Shown piece after piece: positions 37,122 to 46,668 of a stretch of 64,000 bases of DNA. Origin of the DNA: Streptomyces syringium (GTDB lineage: Bacteria > Actinomycetota > Actinomycetes > Streptomycetales > Streptomycetaceae); assembly GCF_017876625.1 (NCBI RefSeq), contig NZ_JAGIOH010000001.1:5539501-5603500 (forward strand), written 5' to 3'. The notes under the pieces were generated by a model. It was given only the letters and a program-made list of their open reading frames with translations. It was not told the DNA's origin and did not search any database. The first letter of the stretch is position 1. Each line of letters begins with the position of its first letter. The position numbers and the translations under genes were made by a program.

Positions 37122-38188
37122 ACCACCAGGCACCAAGCGAGCGCCCCGCGGTGACCCCGGCGGCCGACGCGAGCGTCGAGCCCGCCGCCGAGGTCGCCGC
37201 GGCCGTCCCGGCCGCCGAGGCTGCGGAGGCCAAGGGTCGCGCGGCGCGGGCGGAGCGACCCGCCCGGGCGGAGCGCCCGAAGGCGAAGGGACCGCGCCCG
37301 GTCTGCCCGGACGGCCTGGTCATCGTCGACAAGCCGGCCGGTTTCACCTCGCACGACGTCGTCGCCAAGATGCGCGGCATCGCGCGGACCCGGAAGGTCG
37401 GCCACGCCGGGACCCTCGACCCGATGGCGACCGGTGTGCTCGTCCTCGGCGTCGAGCGGGCGACCAAGCTGCTCGGTCACCTCGCGCTGACCGAGAAGGA
37501 GTACGTGGCGACCATCCGGCTCGGGCAGAACACCGTGACGGATGACGCCGAGGGCGAGATCACCTCGTCCGCCGACGCCTCCGGGGTCACCCGCGAGGCG
37601 ATCGACGCCGGGGTCGCCAAGCTCACCGGAAAGATCATGCAGGTCCCGTCGAAGGTCAGCGCGATCAAGATCGACGGCAAGCGGTCGTACGCCCGCGCCC
37701 GCGAGGGCGAGGACTTCGAGATCCCGGCCCGGCCGGTGACGGTCTCCTCCTTCGCCGTGCACGCCGTGCACCAGGCCGAGGCGGCGGACGGCACCCCGGT
37801 GCAGGACCTGCTCGTCTCCGTCGTCTGCTCGTCGGGCACCTATGTCCGCGCCCTCGCGCGCGACCTGGGGGCCGACACCGGCGTCGGCGGCCACCTCACG
37901 GCGCTGCGCCGCACCCGCGTCGGCCCGTACGCGCTGGGCGAGGCCCGCACCCTGGACCAGCTCCAGGAGGAGCTGACCGTCATGCCGGTCGCCGACGCGG
38001 CCTCCGCCGCGTTCCAGCGCTGGGACGTGAACGAGGAGCAGGCCCGGCTGCTCGGCAACGGCGTCCGGATCAAGGTGCCGCTCTTCGACACCACGGGTCC
38101 GATCGCGGTCTTCGGCCCGGACGGCCGCTTCCTGGTGCTGGTCGAGAACCAGGGCGGCAAGGCGAAGAGCCTCGCGGTCTTCGGCTGA
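37118..38188 (+). CDS. truB: tRNA pseudouridine-55 synthase
   Basis: TruB isomerises U55 in the T-loop of tRNAs. The protein is 356 aa and begins with about 55 residues of Ala/Glu/Arg-rich extension (ARAERPARAERPK), which is not part of the catalytic core. The catalytic Asp is D101 in GHAGTLDPMATG; the KEYVATIRLG, VPSKVSAIKIDGKRSY and VCSSGTYVRAL blocks follow, and a PUA-like C-terminus ends the chain. It overlaps rbfA by 4 nt. Confidence 0.95.
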   Translation: MNHQAPSERPAVTPAADASVEPAAEVAAAVPAAEAAEAKGRAARAERPARAERPKAKGPRPVCPDGLVIVDKPAGFTSHDVVAKMRGIARTRKVGHAGTLDPMATGVLVLGVERATKLLGHLALTEKEYVATIRLGQNTVTDDAEGEITSSADASGVTREAIDAGVAKLTGKIMQVPSKVSAIKIDGKRSYARAREGEDFEIPARPVTVSSFAVHAVHQAEAADGTPVQDLLVSVVCSSGTYVRALARDLGADTGVGGHLTALRRTRVGPYALGEARTLDQLQEELTVMPVADAASAAFQRWDVNEEQARLLGNGVRIKVPLFDTTGPIAVFGPDGRFLVLVENQGGKAKSLAVFG

Positions 38189-38199
38189 GATCCCGGTTC

Positions 38200-38240
38200 G
38201 GACAGAGGGCGGGCGCACTGCGCCCGCCCTCTGTCCCGTT
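38200..38240 (+). terminator. Strong terminator after truB
   Basis: A perfect 16-bp stem (38200-38215 with 38221-38236) with a CACTG loop is followed by CGTTTT. It marks the end of the translation-factor transcript before the large NTPase gene. The rest of the gap to 38438 contains no gene I can support. Confidence 0.88.
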
Positions 38241-38438
38241 TTCGGCGCGGTCGTCGCGCACCACGCGATACCCCTCCGCTGCCGTCTATCCGCCCGGCAC
38301 CGCGGATTCACCCCAATGGGCAGGCGCTCGGAGTGAATAACGGGGGTGGAAGGGGGCGCGTTCGGCTTGTGATCTGTCCTGCCGATCATCCGCTGCCTAC
38401 GGTCGGAACGAACCGGCATGGCGGGGAGGTATCGGCGG

Positions 38439-41400
38439 ATGAGTGTTCGGCGGGCCGATGCGGACGAATCATTGGTGCGTATCCGCGATCTCGCCGGGCG
38501 GCCACGCGGCACGGGTTTCGTGGCCGACGACCGTGGCACCGTGATCACCAGCCATGAGGCGGTCGACGGCCTGGCCCGTCTGGTGCTGCACGCGCCGGGC
38601 GAGCGCACCTGCCTCGTCGGCGCCGAGGCGGTCACCCCGCTGCCCGGCGCGGACCTCGCCCTCGTGCGCACCGAGGGGCTCTGTGTGCCGCCGCTGCCGG
38701 TCGCGGGCGCCGAGTGCGTCGAAGGCGGCGCGAAGGTCCGGCTGCGGGCGGGCCGCTGGCAGACCGCCCAGATCATCGGCGACGCCTTGGTGATCTACAC
38801 CGCGACCGACCGCTTCCATCTGCTCGGCGCCGCCCTGGAGCTGTCCCTCGGCGAGCGGGACGGGCTGCGGCTCGGTGAGGAGGCCACGGGCGGCCCCGTC
38901 ATCGATGCCCGCACCGGTGCGGTCGTCGCCGTCCTCGGTACCGCGCTCCACACCGAGCACCGGGCCGGAGGCTTCGCCATCCCCCTGCGCGCCGCCGCCG
39001 CGACCTCCCCGGAAGGCCCTCTGGCCGCACTCCTCGAACGCAACGCGGCCACGGTCCCCGCGTACGGCCCCGAGCTCAATCTCGCGGGCGGTCTGCAACT
39101 GACGGCGACCTCCCTCGGCCCCGTCACGGCCTCCCTCGCGTGGAGCGAGCCCGTGGCACGCCCGGAGATCGAGAGGGAGTTCGCGCGGTTCCTCAGCGAT
39201 GACGCTGCCGCGAGCGAAGGACCTGGCGGGGCGAGCGATGGCGTCGGCGCGGGGCCTGGGGACTGCGGCCAGGGCTCGGCGGCGCCGCCCGGAAGCTGCG
39301 GGGACGCCTGCCCGGGCGCCCGCCGGTGTGGCGGGGGGCCGGATTCAGGGGGCGGCCGTGGTGGCCCGTCCGGGGCCTCTTCTTGTGGCGATCAGGGTTG
39401 TCGCCACTGCGGTGGTGGAGGCGGCCGGCCCGACGGTCCGGCGGCGGAAACCCACACCACCCGCCGCGATGACAGCCGCGATCCGGACGACGGCCCGCCG
39501 GACCCTCCGAATGCCCGAAGCCGCACGGCAAGCGTCCTGGGCCTGGTCGGTGACCCCGGTACGGGGCGCACGACCGAGCTGGCGGCGCTCGCCGGGCGTC
39601 GGGCGCGGGGGGACGAGCCCGCGCCGACCGTGTGGTTGCGCGGTGCGGACCTGCGGGTCGGGGACGAGAGCGTCCGGGACGCCGTAGCCAGGGTCCTGGA
39701 GACCGCCGGGCGCATCGTCACCGCCTCGGCGGGCGCCGACGGCACCGTGGGGGACCCCACCGACGCCACCCCAGAGGCCGTCGCGGAGATGGCGCACCGC
39801 GTGGGCCGCCCGCTGCTGATCCTCCTCGACGGCCCCGAGGAGATGCCGCCCGGCCTCGCCCACGCCCTCGCCGGCTGGACGGCCGCGACGGCGGACTGGC
39901 TGGAGAAGACGGCCACCCGGCTGATCGTCGCCTGCCGCCCGGAGCACTGGGAGACGGCCGGTTCCCTCTTCCCGCCCGACGCGCTGCACGTGCCGTCGCC
40001 CGCGTCCCACCCCCGCGCGCTGCCGCCCTGCGCCCTGCTCACCGACCTCGCGCCCGGGCAGGCCGCCGAGGCCCGCGCCGCCTACGGCCTCGCCCCCGAC
40101 GCCCTCTCCCCGGCGGACGCCTGCCACCCCCTCGCCCTGCGACTCCTCGCCGAGGTCCAGGCCGCGCTCCCGGACGGCCACGTGCGCGGCGGCGCCGAGG
40201 ACCGGGCCCCCGACCGGTGGGACGTCTTCTCCGCCCACCTCGATCTGGTCTGCCTGCGGATCGCCGTCCGGCTGGCCGCCGCCCGCACCCCGCCGCCGCG
40301 CGGCGCGGCGGTGCGACGGCTCGCCACCCGCGTCGCCGGGCAGGTGCACGAGGCCGCGCGGCGGTGCCTCGGCCCGGGGCAGGGGGAGCTGGAGCGGGAG
40401 GCCTTCGAGGAGCTGTTCCCCTGGCGCACGGGCTGGGCCTCCGCCGTGCTCACCGAGGGCCTGCTCGTACCGGCCGGCGCGGGGTACCGCTTCGCGCACG
40501 AGGAGTTCTCCGACTGGCTCCAGGGCGCGCACCTCGACCTCGACACCGCCCTGCACGCCCTGGTCCACCACTGGTACGAGCCCGAGGGCACACCCGGCGA
40601 GGCCGCCGCCCGGCTGCCGTCCCGGCGGGAGGAGGAGCCCGCGCGGACACCGGCGGCCCGCCGCCGCAGCCGGCGCGGCGGCGACGCCGGGCGGAAGCCG
40701 TCCCGGCCGCTGCCCGTCCCGCGCCATCGCATCGGCCCCGTCCTCCAGGCCTTGTTCCTCCTCGCCCGGCGCTCGGGCCCCGCCGAGCTCGCCCGCCGCC
40801 TCGGCGCGCTGGTCCACGCCGTCGAGACCCTCCCGCTGCGGTCCATGCCGGCCCCCGAGGAGGAAGGGGCCGAGCCGGACACCGGGGCGACGGCGGCGGA
40901 CACCGTGCCGGCCGACGGCGAGGAGGCACCCCGGACCGTGCCCGACCCGGTCTGGTGGGCCGCGCACCTGCTCGGCGAAGCGTTGCTGCGGGTACCGGAC
41001 GCCACGCCCTACCTCGACGTCCTGCGGCTGCTCGCCGAGCGCGTCACCGCCCGCTCCCTGGCCCACGGCGGCTTCGACGGCGGGGCCACCCGCGCCTTCG
41101 GCGGCCTCGCGGAGTTCGGACCGTGGTTCTGGCTGCGGCTGCCGCTGGGCACCGCCGACCGCCTGGAACTGCTGCGCGTCCTGATCCCCGCCGACGGACC
41201 GCCCCCCGGCCCGGCCGCCCCCGCCCCCCAGCGCCCCTCGCCGCAGCCGGACCGCTTCCTGACCGCCGTGGCGACCGTGCTCAGTGAGGACCCGTGCACG
41301 GCGCAGCCGCTCCTGTGCCAGTGGTTCGGCGACGACCGCCCCCTCCAGACGACACCGGACGGCGGCGCCACCGGCTTCGGAGTGCGCCCCACCGTCTCCG

Positions 41401-42689
41401 CCGCCGCCCAGGCCCTCCTGCACACCCACCGCAGGCGCGCCGTCGACGACCTGGCCGAGGCGCTCGTGGACGCCGCGCACCCCCACGCCGACGAGCTGCT
41501 GTCCGCCCTCGCCGAGGACGAGCCCTCCGCACTCTGCCGGGCCGTCGACCGCTGGGCCCACCACGACCGCGTCGACCGGCACGTGGCCGCCGCCGCGTAC
41601 GCGCTCAAGGCCGCGCCCCACGTCACCACCGAGGCCGACCGGCAGCTGCTGCGCTACTCCGCGCTCGCCCTGCTCGACCGCCCCGCCGAAGGCACCCTGC
41701 ACGGCGCCGCGCTCGCCCTGCTCGTCCGCGACCGGCAGACCCGCTCCAAACACCTCCCGCAGGCCATCGCCCGCTTCACCTCCGGCGACCCGCACCTGCC
41801 GCCCGGCGCCCTCGCCGCCGCCCTGACCACCCACCCCGAGCCCGTCCTCGCCGCCTTCCGCGCACGGCTCTACCAGCCGGGGGAGGGGCCCGGCGATGTG
41901 CTGCGCACCCTCGCCGAGGTCACCACCCCCGCCCTCGCCCGCCGCGCGGCCGCGCTCGTGCGCGAGCACCTGGAGCACCACCCCGAGGGCGCCGCCCACG
42001 TCGCCGCGTTCGTCGACCGGCGGCTGGAGGCGGGCCCGGCCGGCCGGGCCGTTCTCTTCCCGCTGGTGGCGGATCTGCTGCGGACCCACCCGGCCCAGGT
42101 CCGCTGGGCGCTGGCACCCGTCCTGGCCGCCCCCGGCACGCCCGTGTCGCGCCCGCTGCGCCAGGAGTTGCTGGAGGTGCTGCTGGAGTGCGAGCAGTAC
42201 GGGCCGCACGAGCGGGACGTCACCGTCCTCGACACCCTGCTGCGGGCGGTGGTGAGCGGGGCCGGCGAGCGCGGCGAGGCGCGGACGCGGGACCTCGTCC
42301 ATCGCACGGGGCTGCTGATGGCCCGGACACCGGAGGGGGCCGCCTGCTTCGACCGGCGGCTGACCCAGCTCGCCCGTGACGTGCCGGCCTTCGGTGCCCA
42401 GGTGCGGGGGTGGCTGCGGACCGCGCCGGCGCAGTGGGCGGTGGTGGTGGGCCCGGCGGCGCGCATCAGGCTGACGGCGGGAGGGGAGCCGGCGGGCGGG
42501 GAGGGCGCCGGCCCGCCGGACGCCGCCCCGCCCCCGGAGCCCCCGCCGCCGTCCGAAGATCAGACGGAGGTGGCGGAGGGGAGCATTCCGGATACTGCGG
42601 CGGATTCGGCGGACCCGACGACGGCGGCGGACCTCGCGAGCAGTACACCGGCCGATGCGAACCGTCGTCTACCGGCATGGCACTCTTAG
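38439..42689 (+). CDS. Trypsin-like domain fused to a STAND-like NTPase, with altered active-site residues
   Basis: This 1,416-aa protein is unusual. Residues 1-190 look like a trypsin-type fold: His39 in VITSHEAVDG and Asp72 in GADLALVRTE are in place, but the nucleophile motif reads EEATGGPV, with Thr150 (ACG, 38886-38888) where Ser is expected. A Gly/Cys/Asp-rich linker (about 245-355) leads to a P-loop domain with GDPGTGRT (371-378), where Arg377 replaces the Walker A Lys. Walker B is LLILLDGPEE (D464), followed by LIVACRPEHWE and a winged-helix-like FAHEEFSDWL. The second half is helical and repeat-like, with an acidic/Pro-rich tail. The organisation matches STAND sensor proteins with an effector in front. 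ATG 38439 follows GGGGAGG; ATG 38418 would add 7 residues. Confidence 0.7.
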   Translation: MSVRRADADESLVRIRDLAGRPRGTGFVADDRGTVITSHEAVDGLARLVLHAPGERTCLVGAEAVTPLPGADLALVRTEGLCVPPLPVAGAECVEGGAKVRLRAGRWQTAQIIGDALVIYTATDRFHLLGAALELSLGERDGLRLGEEATGGPVIDARTGAVVAVLGTALHTEHRAGGFAIPLRAAAATSPEGPLAALLERNAATVPAYGPELNLAGGLQLTATSLGPVTASLAWSEPVARPEIEREFARFLSDDAAASEGPGGASDGVGAGPGDCGQGSAAPPGSCGDACPGARRCGGGPDSGGGRGGPSGASSCGDQGCRHCGGGGGRPDGPAAETHTTRRDDSRDPDDGPPDPPNARSRTASVLGLVGDPGTGRTTELAALAGRRARGDEPAPTVWLRGADLRVGDESVRDAVARVLETAGRIVTASAGADGTVGDPTDATPEAVAEMAHRVGRPLLILLDGPEEMPPGLAHALAGWTAATADWLEKTATRLIVACRPEHWETAGSLFPPDALHVPSPASHPRALPPCALLTDLAPGQAAEARAAYGLAPDALSPADACHPLALRLLAEVQAALPDGHVRGGAEDRAPDRWDVFSAHLDLVCLRIAVRLAAARTPPPRGAAVRRLATRVAGQVHEAARRCLGPGQGELEREAFEELFPWRTGWASAVLTEGLLVPAGAGYRFAHEEFSDWLQGAHLDLDTALHALVHHWYEPEGTPGEAAARLPSRREEEPARTPAARRRSRRGGDAGRKPSRPLPVPRHRIGPVLQALFLLARRSGPAELARRLGALVHAVETLPLRSMPAPEEEGAEPDTGATAADTVPADGEEAPRTVPDPVWWAAHLLGEALLRVPDATPYLDVLRLLAERVTARSLAHGGFDGGATRAFGGLAEFGPWFWLRLPLGTADRLELLRVLIPADGPPPGPAAPAPQRPSPQPDRFLTAVATVLSEDPCTAQPLLCQWFGDDRPLQTTPDGGATGFGVRPTVSAAAQALLHTHRRRAVDDLAEALVDAAHPHADELLSALAEDEPSALCRAVDRWAHHDRVDRHVAAAAYALKAAPHVTTEADRQLLRYSALALLDRPAEGTLHGAALALLVRDRQTRSKHLPQAIARFTSGDPHLPPGALAAALTTHPEPVLAAFRARLYQPGEGPGDVLRTLAEVTTPALARRAAALVREHLEHHPEGAAHVAAFVDRRLEAGPAGRAVLFPLVADLLRTHPAQVRWALAPVLAAPGTPVSRPLRQELLEVLLECEQYGPHERDVTVLDTLLRAVVSGAGERGEARTRDLVHRTGLLMARTPEGAACFDRRLTQLARDVPAFGAQVRGWLRTAPAQWAVVVGPAARIRLTAGGEPAGGEGAGPPDAAPPPEPPPPSEDQTEVAEGSIPDTAADSADPTTAADLASSTPADANRRLPAWHS

Positions 42690-42741
42690 TCCTGCGTAAA
42701 ACGACAGACAAAGGTTCGGGTTCGGGCGAGGAGCGGGCACA

Positions 42742-43707
42742 GTGCAGCGCTGGCGTGGCTTGGAGGACATCCCCCAGGACTGGGGGCGCAGCGTCGTCAC
42801 CATCGGCTCGTACGACGGCGTGCACCGCGGGCATCAGCTGATCATCGGCCGTGCGGTGGAGCGGGCACGCGAACTGGGTGTGCCCTCGGTCGTGGTGACC
42901 TTCGACCCGCACCCCAGCGAGGTCGTGCGCCCCGGCAGCCACCCGCCCCTGCTGGCGCCGCACCACCGGCGCGCGGAGCTGATGGACGGGCTCGGGGTGG
43001 ACGCGGTGCTGATCCTGCCGTTCACGGCGGAGTTCTCGAAGCTCTCGCCCGCCGACTTCGTGGTGAAGGTGCTCGTCGACAAGCTGCACGCGCGGCTCGT
43101 CGTCGAAGGCCCGAACTTCCGCTTCGGCCACCGCGCGGCCGGCGACGTCGGCCTCCTGAAGGAGCTCGGCGGCACCTACGACTACGACGTCGAGGTCATC
43201 GACCTGTATGTGACCGGCGAGGCGGGCGGCGGACTGCCGTTCTCCTCCACCCTGACCCGGCGCCTGGTCGCCGAGGGGGACGTGGCGGGTGCCATGGAGA
43301 TCCTCGGCCGCCCGCACCGCGTCGAGGGCGTCGTGGTGCGCGGCGCGCAGCGCGGCCGCGAGCTGGGCTTCCCGACCGCCAATGTGGAGACGCTGCCGCA
43401 CACCGCGATCCCGGCGGACGGGGTCTACGCGGGCTGGCTGACCGTCGGCGCCGAGGCCATGCCCGCGGCCATCTCGGTCGGTACGAACGTGCAGTTCGAC
43501 GCCACCGAGCGGACGGTGGAGGCCTACGCCATCGACCGGGTCGACCTCGATCTGTACGGGATGCACGCGGCCGTGGACTTCCTCGCCTACCTGCGCGGGA
43601 TGGAGAAGTTCGAGTCCATCGAGGCCCTGCTGGACTGCATGGCGGACGACGTGAAGCGGGCGCGCGAGCTGGTCGCGGCCCACGAGAGCGCCGCCACGGT
43701 CGGCTGA
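42742..43707 (+). CDS. ribF: Bifunctional riboflavin kinase / FAD synthetase
   Basis: This 321-aa enzyme phosphorylates riboflavin to FMN and adenylates FMN to FAD. The N-terminal nucleotidyltransferase half has IGSYDGVHRGHQ and the EGPNFRFGHRAAGD segment. The flavokinase half has RGRELGFPTAN and GVYAGWL. The GTG at 42742 gives the usual N-terminus. It lies 52 nt after the large NTPase gene, so the two may share a transcript, but ribF follows truB in most relatives, so the NTPase gene looks inserted. Confidence 0.95.
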   Translation: MQRWRGLEDIPQDWGRSVVTIGSYDGVHRGHQLIIGRAVERARELGVPSVVVTFDPHPSEVVRPGSHPPLLAPHHRRAELMDGLGVDAVLILPFTAEFSKLSPADFVVKVLVDKLHARLVVEGPNFRFGHRAAGDVGLLKELGGTYDYDVEVIDLYVTGEAGGGLPFSSTLTRRLVAEGDVAGAMEILGRPHRVEGVVVRGAQRGRELGFPTANVETLPHTAIPADGVYAGWLTVGAEAMPAAISVGTNVQFDATERTVEAYAIDRVDLDLYGMHAAVDFLAYLRGMEKFESIEALLDCMADDVKRARELVAAHESAATVG

Positions 43708-43741
43708 CGACCCACACGCGTCCCGCGTACGTGTGACACCA

Positions 43742-43779
43742 CGAGGGCCCCGGGCGGCGACTGCCGTCCGGGGCCCTCG
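43742..43779. terminator. Terminator between ribF and the convergent MinD-like gene
   Basis: A 17-bp stem (43742-43758 with 43763-43779) with one G-U pair and a 4-nt loop lies between the two 3' ends and should serve both directions. Confidence 0.82.
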
Positions 43780-43791
43780 CGTGTGCGCTGG

Positions 43792-46668
43792 TTACTGCTG
43801 CGGGGGGTACTGCTGGGGGTAGCCGTAGTCACCCTGCTGGGGAGGCTGCTGCCAGCCGCCCGGCTGCTGGTACGGACCCGGCTGCTGGTGGGGCTGCGGC
43901 TGCCCGCCGTACGGGTTGGGGGCCGCGGGCGCGCCCTGGCCGGGGTATCCGGGATACCCGGGCTGAGCGGGGTCCGGCGCGTAGCCGCCCGGCACCGGCG
44001 GGGCGAGGTGCGGCGGCGGGGTGCCGCCGTCGGAGGTCCACAGGCCTTGCTGCTGCTGCGCCCGTACGAAGTCCTCGGCGACCATGGCGGACAGGTTGAA
44101 GTACGCCTCGCGGGTCTTCGGCCGCATCATGTCGAGATCGACCTCCGCGCCCGCCGCCAGGTGCTCGTCGAACGGCACGACGACGACACCGCGGCAGCGG
44201 GTCTCGAAGTGCGAGACGATGTCCTCCACCTTGATCATCTTGCCGGTCTCCCGGACCCCCGAGATGACCGTGATGCTGCGCGAGACGAGCTCGGCGTAGC
44301 CGTGCGCGGAGAGCCAGTCGAGGGTGGTGCTGGCGCTGCTCGCACCGTCGACGGACGGCGTCGAGATGATTATCAGCTGGTCGGCGAGGTCCAGGACGCC
44401 GCGCATCGCGCTGTAGAGCAGACCGGTGCCCGAGTCGGTGAGGATGATCGGGTACTGCTTGCCCAGGACGTCTATCGCCCGCCGGTAGTCCTCGTCGTTG
44501 AAGGTCGTGGAGACCGCAGGGTCCACGTCGTTGGCGATGATCTCCAGACCGGAGGGCGCCTGCGAGGTGTAACGGCGGATGTCCATGTAACTGTGCAGGC
44601 TCGGGATCGCCTGCACGAGGTCACGGATCGTCGCACCCGTCTCGCGGCGCACGCGGCGGCCGAGCGTGCCCGCGTCGGGGTTGGCGTCGATCGCGAGGAT
44701 CTTGTCCTGGCGCTCGCTGGCGAGCGTCGAACCGAGCGCGGTGGTGGTCGTCGTCTTGCCGACACCGCCCTTGAGGCTGATCACCGCGATGCGGTAGCAG
44801 GACAGCACCGGCGTCCGGATGAGCTCCAGCTTGCGCTGCCGCTCGGCCTCTTCCTTCTTGCCGCCGAACTTGAACCGGCTGTTGCCGCTCTGCTTCCGCG
44901 GCTTGGGCTTGTTCCTGAGCAGCCGCTCCGAGGACAGCTCCACCGCCGCGGTGTAACCGAGCGGCGCCCCGTGCACGGACCGCTGTCGCTGCTCCGGCGC
45001 CACGCTCGGCCAGCCGCCGGTCCGCGGGTCGACGGGGGCGGCGGGCTGCGCGGGGTCGGGCATGGCCCCGGGCGGCACCTGGGACGCGGCCGGGGGGAGC
45101 GCGCCGGGCGGCGCGTACGCGGGGTGCGGGGCCTGAGGGGCCTGCGGTGTCTGGGGTGCCTGCGGCGGCTGGCCCGGCTGATACGGGCCGGGCTGGGCGG
45201 CGTACGGGCCGGGAGCGGCCGCGGGGGGCTGCTGCCCGGGCAGCAGCATGCCGGGGCCGGGCTCGACGGGGCTCTGCTGTACGGGCATCGGCTGACCGGG
45301 CATCGGCTGCGCGGGGCCGGGCTGTCCGGGGACGGCGGCCGGAGGCATCGCCCCGGGCTGGTCGTACGACGGCTGCGGGGCGGCACCGGGGCCGCCGTCC
45401 TGCGGCCGCGGGTAGCCGTAACCGCCCTGCGGCGCCGGTACGGGGGCGTCCTGGGCGTCGGGGCGGGGGTAGCCGTAACCGCCCGTGGCCTCCTGGCCCT
45501 CCCGGCCTTCCTGGTGGGCCGGACGGTGCAGCGGGGCGGGGGCCTCGGGGGCGGGTTCGCGCGGCGCCGGGACCGAGGCGGCGGCGTGCTGATCCTGCTC
45601 CGGCTCCGCCGAGGGAGCGGCTTCCGCGTCGGGGCGCGGGTAGCCGTAACCGCCGGTCGGCGCGGGGGAGTCGGCCTCCGGTGCTGCCGGGGGTTCCCCG
45701 GCGGGAGGGGTGCTCGGCAGCGGCGGGGGGCCGACGGGCGCGGGCGCCGCGGCGGCCGGGGCGCTCTGCGCGTCCGGGCGCGGGTAGCCGTAACCGCCGG
45801 CCGGGGGTGCGGGCGGCTCGGTGGGCGCGCTCTGCAGCGGCGGGCCGGTGGGGGCCGGTGCGTCCTGCGCGTCGGGGCGCGGGTAGCCGTAACCGCCCTG
45901 CGGCGCCGTGGGGTTGGGCGGGGGCGGGAAGGCCTGCGGGGCCGGCTGGGCGGGCGGCGGCGTCGCCGTCGCACCGGCGCCGGGGAACGGCGCGGCGGCG
46001 TCCGGCGCCGACGGCGGCCACGTACCCGGGCTCGCGGGCGGGAAGTCCGGGGGGAGCGGCGGCAGCGCGACCTGCGGAGGCGACGGCGGCTCCCACGACC
46101 GGTCCGCCGGACCGTCCGCGGCACCCGAGCCGGCCGCGGTGTCCCCGGCGCCCCGAGCCTCGGAGGTCGCGGCGTCGGGGGCCGGAGCGTCGGGGGCCGC
46201 CGGAGCGGCGGCCGTCGGCGCCTCGTCCGCACGGCCCTCGGTCACGGGGACCGGCCGCGCCGGGGCGTCGGCACCCGAGGCGTCCGTCCCCTGAGCAGCG
46301 GCATCCGACTCGCCCGCGACGGCGGCGTTCTCGTCCCGCGGCGCGGCACCGGAGAAACGCATCGTGGCGCCACCCGCGCCGGGCGCCTCGCCCGTGGGGG
46401 ACGACGGCCACAGCGGCTCGCCCGTGGGCGGCGGGGGCGGGGTGTCGTCCGCCGCGTCGGCCTCGCTCACGTCGGCGCGGACACCCTCGGCGGCCCCGGG
46501 GCCCGGTGCGGGCGCGGCCGGGGCGGGCGACGGGTTCTGCGTGTACCAGGCGGGCGGCGAATAGTCGATGGTGAACTCGCCGGTGTGCTCGTAGTCGTGC
46601 TCGGCGTCGGACCGGTCCTCGCCGGCTGTGTCCCCTGCCGCGCGGATCTCGTTCCGATCGCTGCCCAC
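43792..46668 (-). CDS. EspI-like MinD/ParA ATPase of the type VII locus
   Basis: This protein is 958 aa. The first 620 residues are disordered, rich in Pro, Ala, Gly and acidic residues, with five GGYGYPRP repeats (four continuing DAQ/DAE). A basic patch (RLLRNKPKPRK) follows. The C-terminal domain is MinD-like with a deviant Walker A KGGVGKT (633-639), then ILAIDANPD, ILTDSGTGLL and a Gln/Pro/Gly tail ending YGYPQQYPPQQ. This design matches EspI, an accessory ATPase in mycobacterial ESX loci. It may switch or localise the secretion machine. The GTG at 46668 follows AGGAGGAA; the frame is open a further 48 codons but without a ribosome site. Confidence 0.8.
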   Translation of the reverse strand: MGSDRNEIRAAGDTAGEDRSDAEHDYEHTGEFTIDYSPPAWYTQNPSPAPAAPAPGPGAAEGVRADVSEADAADDTPPPPPTGEPLWPSSPTGEAPGAGGATMRFSGAAPRDENAAVAGESDAAAQGTDASGADAPARPVPVTEGRADEAPTAAAPAAPDAPAPDAATSEARGAGDTAAGSGAADGPADRSWEPPSPPQVALPPLPPDFPPASPGTWPPSAPDAAAPFPGAGATATPPPAQPAPQAFPPPPNPTAPQGGYGYPRPDAQDAPAPTGPPLQSAPTEPPAPPAGGYGYPRPDAQSAPAAAAPAPVGPPPLPSTPPAGEPPAAPEADSPAPTGGYGYPRPDAEAAPSAEPEQDQHAAASVPAPREPAPEAPAPLHRPAHQEGREGQEATGGYGYPRPDAQDAPVPAPQGGYGYPRPQDGGPGAAPQPSYDQPGAMPPAAVPGQPGPAQPMPGQPMPVQQSPVEPGPGMLLPGQQPPAAAPGPYAAQPGPYQPGQPPQAPQTPQAPQAPHPAYAPPGALPPAASQVPPGAMPDPAQPAAPVDPRTGGWPSVAPEQRQRSVHGAPLGYTAAVELSSERLLRNKPKPRKQSGNSRFKFGGKKEEAERQRKLELIRTPVLSCYRIAVISLKGGVGKTTTTTALGSTLASERQDKILAIDANPDAGTLGRRVRRETGATIRDLVQAIPSLHSYMDIRRYTSQAPSGLEIIANDVDPAVSTTFNDEDYRRAIDVLGKQYPIILTDSGTGLLYSAMRGVLDLADQLIIISTPSVDGASSASTTLDWLSAHGYAELVSRSITVISGVRETGKMIKVEDIVSHFETRCRGVVVVPFDEHLAAGAEVDLDMMRPKTREAYFNLSAMVAEDFVRAQQQQGLWTSDGGTPPPHLAPPVPGGYAPDPAQPGYPGYPGQGAPAAPNPYGGQPQPHQQPGPYQQPGGWQQPPQQGDYGYPQQYPPQQ

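Noticed and set aside
45147..46574. Plus-strand open frame over the EspI-like gene
   Set aside because: It is a shadow of the Pro/Ala-rich arm; the minus-strand frame carries the MinD domain and the repeats.
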